From PFJX01 sp964542455 (lineage in GTDB: Bacteria > Pseudomonadota > Gammaproteobacteria > Burkholderiales > Thiobacillaceae): 64,000 nt of DNA. Under the pieces are notes generated by a model, which was not told the DNA's origin, ran no database searches, and worked only from the letters and a program-made list of their open reading frames with translations. The translations under genes and the position numbers were made by a program. The DNA lies in NCBI GenBank assembly GCA_964542455.1, contig CAZIUC010000001.1, positions 274,268 to 338,267 on the forward strand, in the 5' to 3' direction. Each line of letters opens with the position of its first letter. The first letter of the stretch is position 1. This document shows, in pieces, positions 35,138-42,890 of this stretch.

Positions 35138-35896
35138 ATGAACGAAAACCAAGCCTCCCCCATCCAGGTCATCGATCGCATGGCCGCCGTGCTCGACGCG
35201 CTCGCCGCGCAAGATGCCGGCGCCTCCCTGAAAATCCTCGCGGCGGAAACCGGATTGCATCCGTCCACCGCCTTTCGCATCCTGGCTTCGCTGATCCAGC
35301 ATGGCTTCGTCGTCCGCGACGAGGCCGGCCTCTATCTGCTCGGCCCGCGCCTGCTGCAGCTGGCGGCGAAAGTGCGGGTGGGGCTGGACGTGCGCGCGGT
35401 GGCGCGAGCGGAAATGGAATGGCTGCGCGATCAGGTTGGCGAGACGGTGAATCTCACCGTGCGCCAGGGCGACGAGATGGTCTACGTCGAGCGGGTCACC
35501 TCCAACCGCATGATGCGGGTGGAACAAGTGATCGGCAGCCGCGCGCCGCTGCACGTCACCGCCGTCGGCAAGCTGATGTTGGGCGAGGTGGGTGCCGCCG
35601 CCACTCGCGACTACGCCCGCCGCACCCGTTTGCCCGCCTACACCGTCAATACCCGCCATGACATTCCACACCTGCTGGAAGACATCGGCATCAGCACGGC
35701 GCGCGGCTATGCGCTGGATGACGAGGAGGCGGAACTGGGCGTGGGCTGCATCGGCGCCCTGGTGCGCGACGCCAGCGGCGCGGCGGTGGCCGGCCTGTCG
35801 GTTTCAGCGCCGATGGAGCGGCGCAAGATGGATTGGGTGCCGCTGGTACAGGAAGCCGCGCGCCGCGTCTCGGCCAAACTGGGCTATGCGGGGTGA
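35138..35896 (+). CDS. IclR family transcriptional regulator
   Basis: 252 residues. The N-terminal winged helix has AAETGLHPSTAFRILASL. The C-terminal effector domain has VERVTSNRMMRVEQVIGSRAPLHVTAVGKLML and RGYALDDEEAELGVGCIGA, hallmark IclR stretches. It diverges from the phosphoketolase-like operon across 91 bases that contain a matching palindrome, so it probably controls that operon in response to a small carbon metabolite such as glyoxylate or an acid sugar. The effector is not predictable. Confidence 0.92.
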   Translation: MNENQASPIQVIDRMAAVLDALAAQDAGASLKILAAETGLHPSTAFRILASLIQHGFVVRDEAGLYLLGPRLLQLAAKVRVGLDVRAVARAEMEWLRDQVGETVNLTVRQGDEMVYVERVTSNRMMRVEQVIGSRAPLHVTAVGKLMLGEVGAAATRDYARRTRLPAYTVNTRHDIPHLLEDIGISTARGYALDDEEAELGVGCIGALVRDASGAAVAGLSVSAPMERRKMDWVPLVQEAARRVSAKLGYAG

Positions 35897-36125
35897 TCCC
35901 GTGTTGACCAACAGCAGAGGCAGACATGTAGTGCCGGCTCACTTGCAACGGCAACTACCCCGCTCTCTCGCCGGCGCGTTTTCCTGAGAACCGACCGCGC
36001 TGCCGCTGGTTCGGTAGCCTGGAATCGTTCTGCTTGCTGGTCAGTGCCATCAGAAAGGTGGTGATATCTCCTCCTTACCGTAGACATCACAAACTTGTAT
36101 ATTAAAAACAATAACATACAATTCT
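35897..36125. other. Non-coding region between iclR and the bfd promoter
   Basis: No credible gene: possible short frames lack family resemblance and ribosome-binding sites. The right 60 bases become AT-rich, ahead of the Fur-box promoter of bfd. No T-tract hairpin after iclR was recognised. Confidence 0.5.
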
Positions 36126-36144
36126 ATTGACATCGATTCTCATT
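36126..36144 (+). promoter_or_regulatory. Fur box in the bfd promoter
   Basis: ATTGACATCGATTCTCATT agrees with the symmetric AATGAGAATGATTCTCATT Fur-site form at 15 of 19 positions, and its right half GATTCTCATT is exact. TTGACA (36127-36132) within it can serve as a -35, with CAGAAT (36151-36156) as a weak -10, so Fur-iron would block polymerase. Confidence 0.65.
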
Positions 36145-36184
36145 TGTATGCAGAATGCATTCACCCAAACACGGAGACCACATC

Positions 36185-36385
36185 ATGTATGTCTGTGTCT
36201 GCCAGGCCGTGACCGAACGCCAGGTTCGCGAAGCGGTGGCGCAAGGTGTCACTTCCATGCGCGGGCTGCGCGAGCAACTCGGCGTAGCCTCGGAATGCGG
36301 GCGCTGCGCCCGCTGCGCCCGCGGCATCCTCAAGGCCTGTGGCAACTGTCCACGCCAAGAGGACAGACTGGCCGCCGCCGCCTGA
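36185..36385 (+). CDS. bfd: Bacterioferritin-associated ferredoxin (Bfd)
   Basis: 66 residues. Cysteines are arranged as MYVCVCQAVTERQV then SECGRCARC, the C-x-C...C-x2-C set that binds one [2Fe-2S] cluster in Bfd. ATG at 36185 is preferred over an upstream ATG because CGGAG precedes it and the family starts at MYVCVC. Bfd donates electrons to bacterioferritin to release stored iron. It is encoded 101 bases upstream of bfr behind a likely Fur box, the expected low-iron control. Confidence 0.92.
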   Translation: MYVCVCQAVTERQVREAVAQGVTSMRGLREQLGVASECGRCARCARGILKACGNCPRQEDRLAAAA

Positions 36386-36486
36386 TTCGCTGACAATGCC
36401 GCCATGGCCCACTCATTAGCCAGTCCAGCAGGCAAGCCAAAGGCCCGCCGGAACGACACCCTCTCTTTCATTCATCGGAGTGTTCC

Positions 36487-36966
36487 ATGAAAGGCGACAA
36501 GAAAGTGATCCAGTATCTGAACAAGGCCCTTACGGTCGAACTGACCGCGATCAACCAATATTTTCTGCATGCGCGCATGTACAAAAATTGGGGCTTGATC
36601 GCCCTCGGCAAGCATGAGTACGAAGAGTCAATCGAGGAAATGCACCACGCCGACAAGCTGATCGAGCGCATTCTGTTCCTGGAAGGGCTGCCCAATGTAC
36701 AAGACCTGGGCAAGCTGATGATCGGCGAGGATGTGCCGGAATGTCTGGCCTGCGACCTCAAACTGGAGCACACCGGTCATGCGCTCTATACGGAAGCCAT
36801 CGCCTATTGTGAGTCGGTGAAGGACTATGTTTCGCGGGAGCTGCTGGCGAGCATCCAGACGGATACCGAGGAGCACATCGATTACCTGGAAACCCAGATC
36901 GAACTGGTGGAGAAGGTGGGCCTGCAGAACTATCTGCAAACCGCGGTGGGTGGCATCGAGGGCTGA
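36487..36966 (+). CDS. bfr: Bacterioferritin, with one altered ferroxidase residue
   Basis: 159 residues of ferritin-like helix bundle. M52 (EEMHHADKLIE) is the conserved axial ligand of the inter-subunit haem. Ferroxidase residues E18, E51, H54, E94 and H130 are present in E. coli Bfr numbering, but the position of bridging E127 is Thr (TDTEEHID), with Glu at 128 and 129. It stores iron as ferric oxyhydroxide in a 24-mer shell. If the substitution is real, the subunit may need a partner subunit or a shifted ligand. Immediately downstream is a strong terminator; upstream lies bfd. Confidence 0.93.
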   Translation: MKGDKKVIQYLNKALTVELTAINQYFLHARMYKNWGLIALGKHEYEESIEEMHHADKLIERILFLEGLPNVQDLGKLMIGEDVPECLACDLKLEHTGHALYTEAIAYCESVKDYVSRELLASIQTDTEEHIDYLETQIELVEKVGLQNYLQTAVGGIEG

Positions 36967-36970
36967 CCGG

Positions 36971-37018
36971 AACCGGCAACGAAAAACGGGGCCGAGGCCC
37001 CGTTTTTTGTTGCCGGTT
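36971..37018 (+). terminator. Rho-independent terminator after bfr
   Basis: A nearly perfect inverted repeat with an ACGGGGCC/GGCCCCGT core, A-rich left and T6 right, extended by AACCGGCAAC/GTTGCCGGTT outer arms. It starts 5 bases after the bfr stop. It is symmetric enough to end leftward transcription of other genes as well. Confidence 0.9.
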
Positions 37019-37060
37019 CGTGCCTGGTCCGTCTCGCGTCTGGCACGCGCGCATCGACAA

Positions 37061-38671
37061 TCAACCTAGGCGGAAACGCCCCACCAGTTCGTTCAACTGG
37101 CGGGCCAAGGCGACCAGTTCCTCGCTGACGCCACGCGTTTCCACCGCTTCGTTGGCGGTGCGCTGGGCGATCTGGCCGATGCTGGCCATGCGTTGATCGA
37201 CCGCGTCGGTCAACTCACCCTGGGTGCGTACCGATTGCGCCATGTGGGCATTCAGCGCACGGATGTCGGCAACCCGGGTGGCGATGCGGTCGAGTCCCGC
37301 CACCGAGTTTTCCAGTTGCTGGCTGTGGCCGGCGGCGGTGTTCTGGGCGGTGTTCATCACCAGTACCGCGTGGCGCGCTTCCTGGCGCAGTTGCGTGACG
37401 ATGTCCTCGATGTCGCGGGTGGATTTGTGCGACAGATTCGCCAGTTTGCGCACTTCATCCGCCACCACCGCGAAGCCGCGCCCCATTTCACCGGCGCGGG
37501 CGGCTTCGATGGCGGCGTTGAGCGCCAGTAGATTGGTCTGTTCGGCGATGCCCTTGATGACTTCCAGCACATTGCTGACCTCCTGGCTGCGCTGATCCAG
37601 GGCTTCGATCACCGTGCCGGCCTGGCCGATTTCCTGTACCAGACTGAAAATGCCGGCGATGGCTTCGCGCGTCATCTGCGTGCTGTTGCCGGCTTCCTGG
37701 TCCGCGGCCACGGAGGCCTCGGCGGTTTTCGCGGCGTCCACTTCCGCCTCGGCGGCGATGTTTTTCAGGTGGCCGATGGAGCGTGAGGTTTCCTCGGATG
37801 CGCGCAGTTGCTGGCTCGCCGCCTCGGCGGTCAGCAGGGAAACCGAGGAAACCCGATCGGCCGCGCCGGAAAGGCGCCCCGAGGTTTCCGCGACCAGGCC
37901 CAGGCTGGCGCCGAACTTGTCGAGCATGCTGTTGATGGCCTGCGCCAGGGCGCCCACTTCGTCACCGGAAGTGACCGTTAGACGGCGTCCGAGATCGGCG
38001 TTCTGTTCGATGTCGTGCATGGTGTTGCGCATGGCCAGCAGGGGTTTGATGACGATGCCGCGCAACAGGACGATCACCAAGGCGATGCCAAGCAGGGAAA
38101 GCAATAGATTGAGTCCGGCCACCAGCAGCAGGTTATGGCGAGAGCCGGCATCCAGTTCGTTCAGAGAGTAGGTAATGCGCACCGCGCCGAGCACGGTATT
38201 GGACACGACCTGATGACAACTCAGACAGTTGGTGCCGAGATGATTCTCGCTGGCCAGCAAGGGCGCCAGGTAGGTGACGAAACGACCCTTGGCATCCGTG
38301 CCGATTTCAACAATCTGTTCCCCCTTGATGGCGCGCCGCTCCAGGTCGTCACGCGGTGGCGCCTGGCGGGTGCTGATGCCATCGAGCACGCCCGGGGCAT
38401 GCACGATGCCGATGTCGCGCACGCCGGGCATGGCCAGATATTTGCCACGCAGGCTTTCCTGCTGCGCCATGCTCCCGGTCAGCATCAGCGTGTTGACGCC
38501 GTCGAAATACGAGAGGGCGGCATCCCTGGCCTTGTCCTGGCCGATCCGCATGGCCCAGGCGCGCTCGTTGCTCCCGATCAGCAGGGTGGCGGCGGCAAGG
38601 ATGGCGATAAAGATCAGGACGATGGCGACGACGATTTTTGCCTGCACGGACAGCGTGGCGATTCGGCTCAT
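37061..38671 (-). CDS. Methyl-accepting chemotaxis protein with periplasmic haem-c motif
   Basis: 536 residues. Membrane segments are at about 11-32 and 180-204, enclosing a sensor domain of about 150 residues. Within it C149-L-S-C-H153 (GTNCLSCHQ) is a CxxCH haem-c attachment motif, so the sensor probably binds one covalent haem and may sense redox state, oxygen or NO. A HAMP region follows (RGIVIKPLLAMRNTM). The cytoplasmic hairpin with EQTNLLALNAAIEAARAGE and GRGFAVVADEVRKLA is canonical for signalling to CheA. It is a stand-alone gene, convergent with bfr. Confidence 0.9.
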   Translation of the reverse strand: MSRIATLSVQAKIVVAIVLIFIAILAAATLLIGSNERAWAMRIGQDKARDAALSYFDGVNTLMLTGSMAQQESLRGKYLAMPGVRDIGIVHAPGVLDGISTRQAPPRDDLERRAIKGEQIVEIGTDAKGRFVTYLAPLLASENHLGTNCLSCHQVVSNTVLGAVRITYSLNELDAGSRHNLLLVAGLNLLLSLLGIALVIVLLRGIVIKPLLAMRNTMHDIEQNADLGRRLTVTSGDEVGALAQAINSMLDKFGASLGLVAETSGRLSGAADRVSSVSLLTAEAASQQLRASEETSRSIGHLKNIAAEAEVDAAKTAEASVAADQEAGNSTQMTREAIAGIFSLVQEIGQAGTVIEALDQRSQEVSNVLEVIKGIAEQTNLLALNAAIEAARAGEMGRGFAVVADEVRKLANLSHKSTRDIEDIVTQLRQEARHAVLVMNTAQNTAAGHSQQLENSVAGLDRIATRVADIRALNAHMAQSVRTQGELTDAVDQRMASIGQIAQRTANEAVETRGVSEELVALARQLNELVGRFRLG

Positions 38672-38818
38672 GGCGATCCCAGAGAATTGTCGGAATACTC
38701 GCCATATCGGCTACATCCTGGCTGACTTTAGTCAGAGTTTCCCCGCTCCATCCGCAACCTGGGAGGCGCGACGCTGCGCGAAACCAGCCGACACACTAAA
38801 CTGGCACAACTCCAGTTC

Positions 38819-40144
38819 ATGTGTCCCCTCATGGTTCCCCACCTCACCACCGCACTTACCGGCCCGCTGCTGGAACTGGAACGCCAGTTCATCGAAGCAC
38901 AGGGCGATATCGAACACTGGCTGCGCCTGCAGTGGCTGACGCATCCCGCGCCGTTTTACAGTTCCGTGGATCTGCGCAACGCCGGCTTCAAGCTGGCACC
39001 GGTGGATACCAATCTATTTCCCGGCGGTTTCAACAACCTGAACCCGGATTTCCTGCCGTTGGCGGTTCAGGCGGCGCAGGTGGCGGTGGAAAAGATGTGC
39101 GCCGACGCGCGCAGCTTTCTCATCATTCCCGAGAACCACACGCGCAATCTGTATTACCTGCAAAACGTCGCGGCGTTGGCCGACATCATCACCAAGACCG
39201 GTCTGACGGTGCGCATCGGCAGCCTGATTCCTGATCTGATGGAACCTCTGCTGGTGGACTTGCCGGACGGCGGCGTGCTCACCCTGGAGCCGGTCCGGCG
39301 AGAGGGCAACCGTCTGAGGCTGGACCCCGGATCGGAGTCCGGGGCAAGTTTTGATCCCTGCTCGATCCTGCTCAACAATGATCTGACATCCGGCGCGCCC
39401 GCCATCCTGCAAGGCCTCGACCCCAGCCAGACCATGCTGCCGCCGCTGCATGCCGGCTGGGCGACGCGCAGCAAATCCAAACACTTCGCCGCCTATGACG
39501 GGGTGGCGCACGACTTTGCCGGCCTCATCGGCATCGACCCCTGGCTGATCAACCCCTACCACGCGCTGTGCGGCGAGGTGAATTTCCAGGCACGCGAGGG
39601 CGAGGAATGCCTGGCCGACCATGTCGCGGCGCTGTTGGAAAAAGTCCGCGTGAAATACCGTGAACACGGCATAGATCGCGACCCCTTCGTTATCGTCAAG
39701 GCCGATGCCGGCACCTACGGCATGGGCATCATGACGGTGAAATCGCCGGACGACGTGCGCGACCTCAACCGCAAGCAACGCAACAAGATGGGTGTGGTGA
39801 AGGAAGGCCTGTCGGTCACCCAGGTGCTGGTGCAGGAAGGCGTGCCGACTTACGAAAGCCTCAACGAAGCCGTTGCCGAACCGGTGGTCTACATGATCGA
39901 CCACTTCGTTATCGGCGGCTTTTACCGCGTCCACACCAGCCGGGGGATCGATGAAAACCTCAATGCCCCCGGCATGCACTTCGTCCCGCTGGCCTTCGAT
40001 CAGAGCGGCAGCTTCTGCGACTGCGGCGCCCGCCCCGACGCCCCGATGAATCGCTTCTATACCTACGGCGTCCTCGCCCGCCTGGCCGCGCTGGCGGCGG
40101 CGATCGAGCTGGAGAAAACGGACCCCGAGGGGGAACGGCCATGA
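38819..40144 (+). CDS. gshA: Glutamate-cysteine ligase (proteobacterial gshA type)
   Basis: 441 residues, first step of glutathione synthesis (ATP-dependent gamma-glutamylcysteine formation). The start VPHLTTALTGPLLELE, then YSSVDLRNAGFKLAPVDTNLFPGGFNN, SFDPCSILLNNDL and IVKADAGTYGMG match the betaproteobacterial/Acidithiobacillus GshA family, distinct from E. coli GshA. ATG at 38819 or 38831 cannot be separated. Residues about 167-176 (LDPGSESGAS) are encoded by a palindromic repeat fragment that sits before the SFDPCSILL core. It overlaps gshB by 4 bases (ATGA). Confidence 0.9.
   Translation: MCPLMVPHLTTALTGPLLELERQFIEAQGDIEHWLRLQWLTHPAPFYSSVDLRNAGFKLAPVDTNLFPGGFNNLNPDFLPLAVQAAQVAVEKMCADARSFLIIPENHTRNLYYLQNVAALADIITKTGLTVRIGSLIPDLMEPLLVDLPDGGVLTLEPVRREGNRLRLDPGSESGASFDPCSILLNNDLTSGAPAILQGLDPSQTMLPPLHAGWATRSKSKHFAAYDGVAHDFAGLIGIDPWLINPYHALCGEVNFQAREGEECLADHVAALLEKVRVKYREHGIDRDPFVIVKADAGTYGMGIMTVKSPDDVRDLNRKQRNKMGVVKEGLSVTQVLVQEGVPTYESLNEAVAEPVVYMIDHFVIGGFYRVHTSRGIDENLNAPGMHFVPLAFDQSGSFCDCGARPDAPMNRFYTYGVLARLAALAAAIELEKTDPEGERP
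39320..39345. repeat. Palindromic repeat fragment inside gshA
   Basis: CTGGACCCCGGATCGGAGTC and the following CGGGGC form a CCCCGGA/TCCGGGG hairpin. It shares the CTGGACCCCGG edge with the reverse complement of the repeat at 32763. In frame in gshA, adding about nine residues. Confidence 0.6.
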
Positions 40145-41205
40145 ACCTACTCTTCATCGCCGACCCCTTGGAAACCTTCAAGACCTACAAGGATTCCACC
40201 TACGCCATGATGGTCGAGGCGGCCGGGCGCGGACACACGATCAGCGCGATGCTGGCGGGTGACCTGGTGTGGAAGGCGGAGTGGGTGGTGGGGCGTACGC
40301 AGCGGGTTTTTCTCTCTTCTGCCGCAAAGGGGGGCGGAGGAGATATGCGCGCGCCAGGCGGCGGCGGAACCTCCGAAAATCCCCCCCAGCCCTTTTTTGA
40401 AAAAGGGGGAGGCGAGCGCACGGCGCCCTGGTTCGAGCGCACGGCGCCCTGGTTCGAGCGCGGGGAGGCGGAGTGGCACGATCTGGCGTCATTCGACGCG
40501 GTCATCATGCGCACCGATCCGCCCTTTGATCAGGCCTACCTCTATGCCACCTGGTTGCTGGAAATGGCTGAGCGACAGGGGGCGCGGGTGTTCAACTCGC
40601 CGCGCGCCCTGCGCGACTACAACGAGAAACTGGCGATCGCGCGTTATCCACGCTTCATCGCGCCCACGCTGGTGACCTGCCACGCCGACTTGATCCGCGA
40701 GTTTCTCGCCGAGCAGGGCGACATCGTGGTGAAGCCGCTCAATGCGATGGGCGGCGCCATGGTGTTCCGCCTGCGCCCGGACGATGCCAACCTGGGCGCG
40801 ATACTGGAGACCATTACCCAATACGGGCGCGAGACCGTGATGGCGCAGCGCTATCTGCCGGAGATCAAGGCGGGTGACAAACGCATCCTGATGATCGCCG
40901 GGCAGCCGGTACCGTATTGCCTGGCGCGCATTCCCGCCGCCGGCGAGACGCGCGGCAACCTGGCGGCGGGCGGCACCGGCGTGGCGCGGCCCTTGTCGGA
41001 ACGCGACTGGGAGATCGCCCGCGCCCTGGGACCGGAGTTGAAGGACGCCGGCCTGTTGTTGGTCGGCCTGGACGTGATCGGCGATTGTCTGACCGAGGTG
41101 AATGTCACCAGCCCCACCTGCTTCCAGGAAATCACTCAGCAGACCGGCTTCAATGTGGCGGGCATGTTCATGGATGCGCTGGAAAGAGAGGTGAGTGGTG
41201 AGTAA
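40141..41205 (+). CDS. gshB: Glutathione synthetase, with an in-frame repeat insertion
   Basis: 354 residues, about 40 longer than usual GshB. LLFIADPLETFKTYKDST opens the preATP-grasp domain. FDAVIMRTDPPFDQAYLYAT, DIVVKPLNAMGGAMVFRL and LTEVNVTSPTCFQEI are classic GshB motifs (ATP-grasp and glycine/glutamylcysteine site). Residues about 58-108 are an insertion encoded by a palindromic element followed by a twofold 21-bp tandem repeat (ERTAPWF twice). It lies in the N-terminal domain before FDAVIM. It catalyses the second step of glutathione synthesis. The following apbE starts 11 bases inside it. Confidence 0.9.
   Translation: MNLLFIADPLETFKTYKDSTYAMMVEAAGRGHTISAMLAGDLVWKAEWVVGRTQRVFLSSAAKGGGGDMRAPGGGGTSENPPQPFFEKGGGERTAPWFERTAPWFERGEAEWHDLASFDAVIMRTDPPFDQAYLYATWLLEMAERQGARVFNSPRALRDYNEKLAIARYPRFIAPTLVTCHADLIREFLAEQGDIVVKPLNAMGGAMVFRLRPDDANLGAILETITQYGRETVMAQRYLPEIKAGDKRILMIAGQPVPYCLARIPAAGETRGNLAAGGTGVARPLSERDWEIARALGPELKDAGLLLVGLDVIGDCLTEVNVTSPTCFQEITQQTGFNVAGMFMDALEREVSGE
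40312..40413. repeat. Palindromic element inside gshB
   Basis: Degenerate inverted arms (left with GCAAAGGGGGGCGGAGGAGA, right with AAATCCCCCCCAGCCC...GAAAAAGGGGGAG), about 102 bases in all. Same family and similar size as the glcF element but more diverged. No stop in the gshB frame. Confidence 0.75.
40414..40455 (+). repeat. Two tandem 21-bp repeats inside gshB
   Basis: GAGCGCACGGCGCCCTGGTT plus C is repeated exactly twice and then begins a third partial copy (GAGCGC). It is in frame (7 codons each) and encodes ERTAPWF twice. Directly follows the palindromic element, suggesting slippage or duplication at its edge. Confidence 0.95.
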
Positions 41206-42295
41206 TCAATGTCGGGCGCGCCCCGCGTACCAATTCGATGTCGTGCGCCGCGCGCCCCACGGCTTCTGGGTATTGCTGCTGGCCTTGTTCCTCACCGGCT
41301 GCGGCGAGCGCATCCACAAGCAGCAGTCCTATGTGTTCGGCACGTTGGTGGAAATCACCCTCTACGGCGAGGAAGAGGACAAGGCGCGGCGCGTCACCGA
41401 TCAGGTGCTGCGAGATTTCGACGAGATGCACAAGACCCTGCACGCATGGCAGCCGGGTTCTCTGGAGCGGCTCAACGGTTTGCTTGCCCTGGCGACGCCG
41501 CAAGCACCGATTCGTATCGCGTTGCCGCCCAACCTGATTTCGATCCTGACGGATGCGACGCGTCTGTCGGAGCAGGGTGAGAGCTTGTTCAATCCGGCCA
41601 TCGGCAATCTGGTGCGGCTGTGGGGCTTTCATTCCGACACGTTCGAGCCGCGCCTGCCGGACCCGAAGGAAATCGCGCGCCTGGTCAAGGCCAACCCGCG
41701 CATGTCCGACCTCAAGATCACCGGCGTCATGCTGGAAGCCGGCAATCCGGCGGTGCGCCTGGATCTGGGTGGTTATGCCAAGGGCTATGCGCTGGACCTG
41801 GCGGCGGCCTATCTGAAAAGCCAGGGGGTGAACAACGCGCTGATCAACATCGGCGGCAACATCATGGCGCTGGGGCGGAAAGGGAATCAGGCATGGAAGG
41901 TGGGCATCCAGCACCCGCGCCGCGCCGGCGCCCTGGCGATGCTGGAATTGCATGACGGCGAAGCGATTGGCACCTCAGGCGACTATCAGCGTTTCTTCGA
42001 AGTGAATGGCAAACGCTACTGCCATCTGATCGACCCGCGCAGCGGCTGGCCGGCGGATCAGGCCCAGGCGGTGACGGTGATCGCGCATGGGCCGCATGCC
42101 GGCACGCTGTCGGACGTTGCCAGCAAGCCGCTATTCATCGCCGGACCGGGCGATTGGCGGCGAATGGCGAAAAAGATGGGCGTCAATGAAGTCTTGTTCA
42201 TCGCCGCCGACGGCGGCGTCAGCGCCACCCGCGCGATGAACGGCCGCCTCATCTGGGAGAAACCGGCGCCCGCCGTGAAAGTGGTTGAAGAATGA
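41195..42295 (+). CDS. apbE: FAD:protein FMN transferase (ApbE)
   Basis: 366 residues from GTG (41195 or 41198). After a hydrophobic segment comes LALFLTGCGE, a lipobox, so it is a periplasmic lipoprotein. ESLFNPAIGNLVRLWGF, LDLGGYAKGYALD, ALINIGGNIMALG and GTSGDYQRFFEVNGKRYCHLIDPRSGWP are the ApbE signatures. It attaches FMN covalently to threonine of Na+-pumping or electron-transfer proteins such as NqrB/RnfG. It follows gshB with an 11-base overlap, though the functional link is not obvious. No obvious flavoprotein target lies in the window. Confidence 0.93.
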   Translation: MVSNQCRARPAYQFDVVRRAPHGFWVLLLALFLTGCGERIHKQQSYVFGTLVEITLYGEEEDKARRVTDQVLRDFDEMHKTLHAWQPGSLERLNGLLALATPQAPIRIALPPNLISILTDATRLSEQGESLFNPAIGNLVRLWGFHSDTFEPRLPDPKEIARLVKANPRMSDLKITGVMLEAGNPAVRLDLGGYAKGYALDLAAAYLKSQGVNNALINIGGNIMALGRKGNQAWKVGIQHPRRAGALAMLELHDGEAIGTSGDYQRFFEVNGKRYCHLIDPRSGWPADQAQAVTVIAHGPHAGTLSDVASKPLFIAGPGDWRRMAKKMGVNEVLFIAADGGVSATRAMNGRLIWEKPAPAVKVVEE

Positions 42296-42368
42296 AGGCC
42301 GTCTGGCTGCCGGCCAGAGTGCTACGCCTACAGTTCGTATTATCTGTATCAATAAAGAAGAGGTTGCC

Positions 42369-42890
42369 ATGTATTCCTGGAAATCGCATTTCACTGTACT
42401 GGCCGACTATCAGCACTGGGCCAATGAGGTGCTGTTCAATTCCCTGGACCATCTGCAAGAAGAGGTCATCGGCAGCGATCAGGGGTTGTTCTTTCATAGC
42501 ATCCACCATACGGTCGATCATTTGCTGCTGGTCAGTCAGGTCTGGTTGGCGCGGATGCGGGGCGAAAATATGGAAGCCAACTACCGGGTGATCAATCATC
42601 CCGATTTCCGCGAGCTGAAACTGGTGTTGCGACGCGAGACGCGCAAGCTGCAATCCTGGCTGGATGAACAACCAGAGGCGTTTTTTGAAGCGGAAATCAG
42701 CTTTTCCGGCAGCGACGGCAAGCCACGTCAGATGTGGGCGCGGGAAGCGCTGACTCACCTGTATACCCACTATGCCCACCATCGCGGTCAGATTTCGGCC
42801 GTCATCACCCGTCTTGGTGGTCCCTGCCCGGAAATGGATTTCGTCTATTACCGACGCGAGATGGACAAACTGCTCAGCGAAATGAAGTAG
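42369..42890 (+). CDS. DinB family protein
   Basis: 173 residues, with AGAGG before the ATG. The family four-helix bundle is suggested by LADYQHWANEVLFNSL, SIHHTVDHLLLVSQVW and THYAHHRGQISAVI, which contain the three histidines that bind a divalent metal in DinB/YfiT proteins. These are thiol- or metal-dependent proteins often linked to stress or low-molecular-weight thiols. Its nearness to gshAB is suggestive but not proof. It is convergent with the thioredoxin-like gene, overlapping it by 17 bases. Confidence 0.85.
   Translation: MYSWKSHFTVLADYQHWANEVLFNSLDHLQEEVIGSDQGLFFHSIHHTVDHLLLVSQVWLARMRGENMEANYRVINHPDFRELKLVLRRETRKLQSWLDEQPEAFFEAEISFSGSDGKPRQMWAREALTHLYTHYAHHRGQISAVITRLGGPCPEMDFVYYRREMDKLLSEMK

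Noticed and set aside
32812..35661. 949-residue rightward frame opposite the phosphoketolase-like gene
   Set aside because: Its codons mirror the coding strand. The leftward protein has ThDP motifs and a ribosome-binding site; only its distal end overlaps iclR, in another frame.
35884..36117. Leftward 77-residue frame between iclR and bfd
   Set aside because: No family resemblance or supporting start signal. The composition looks random.
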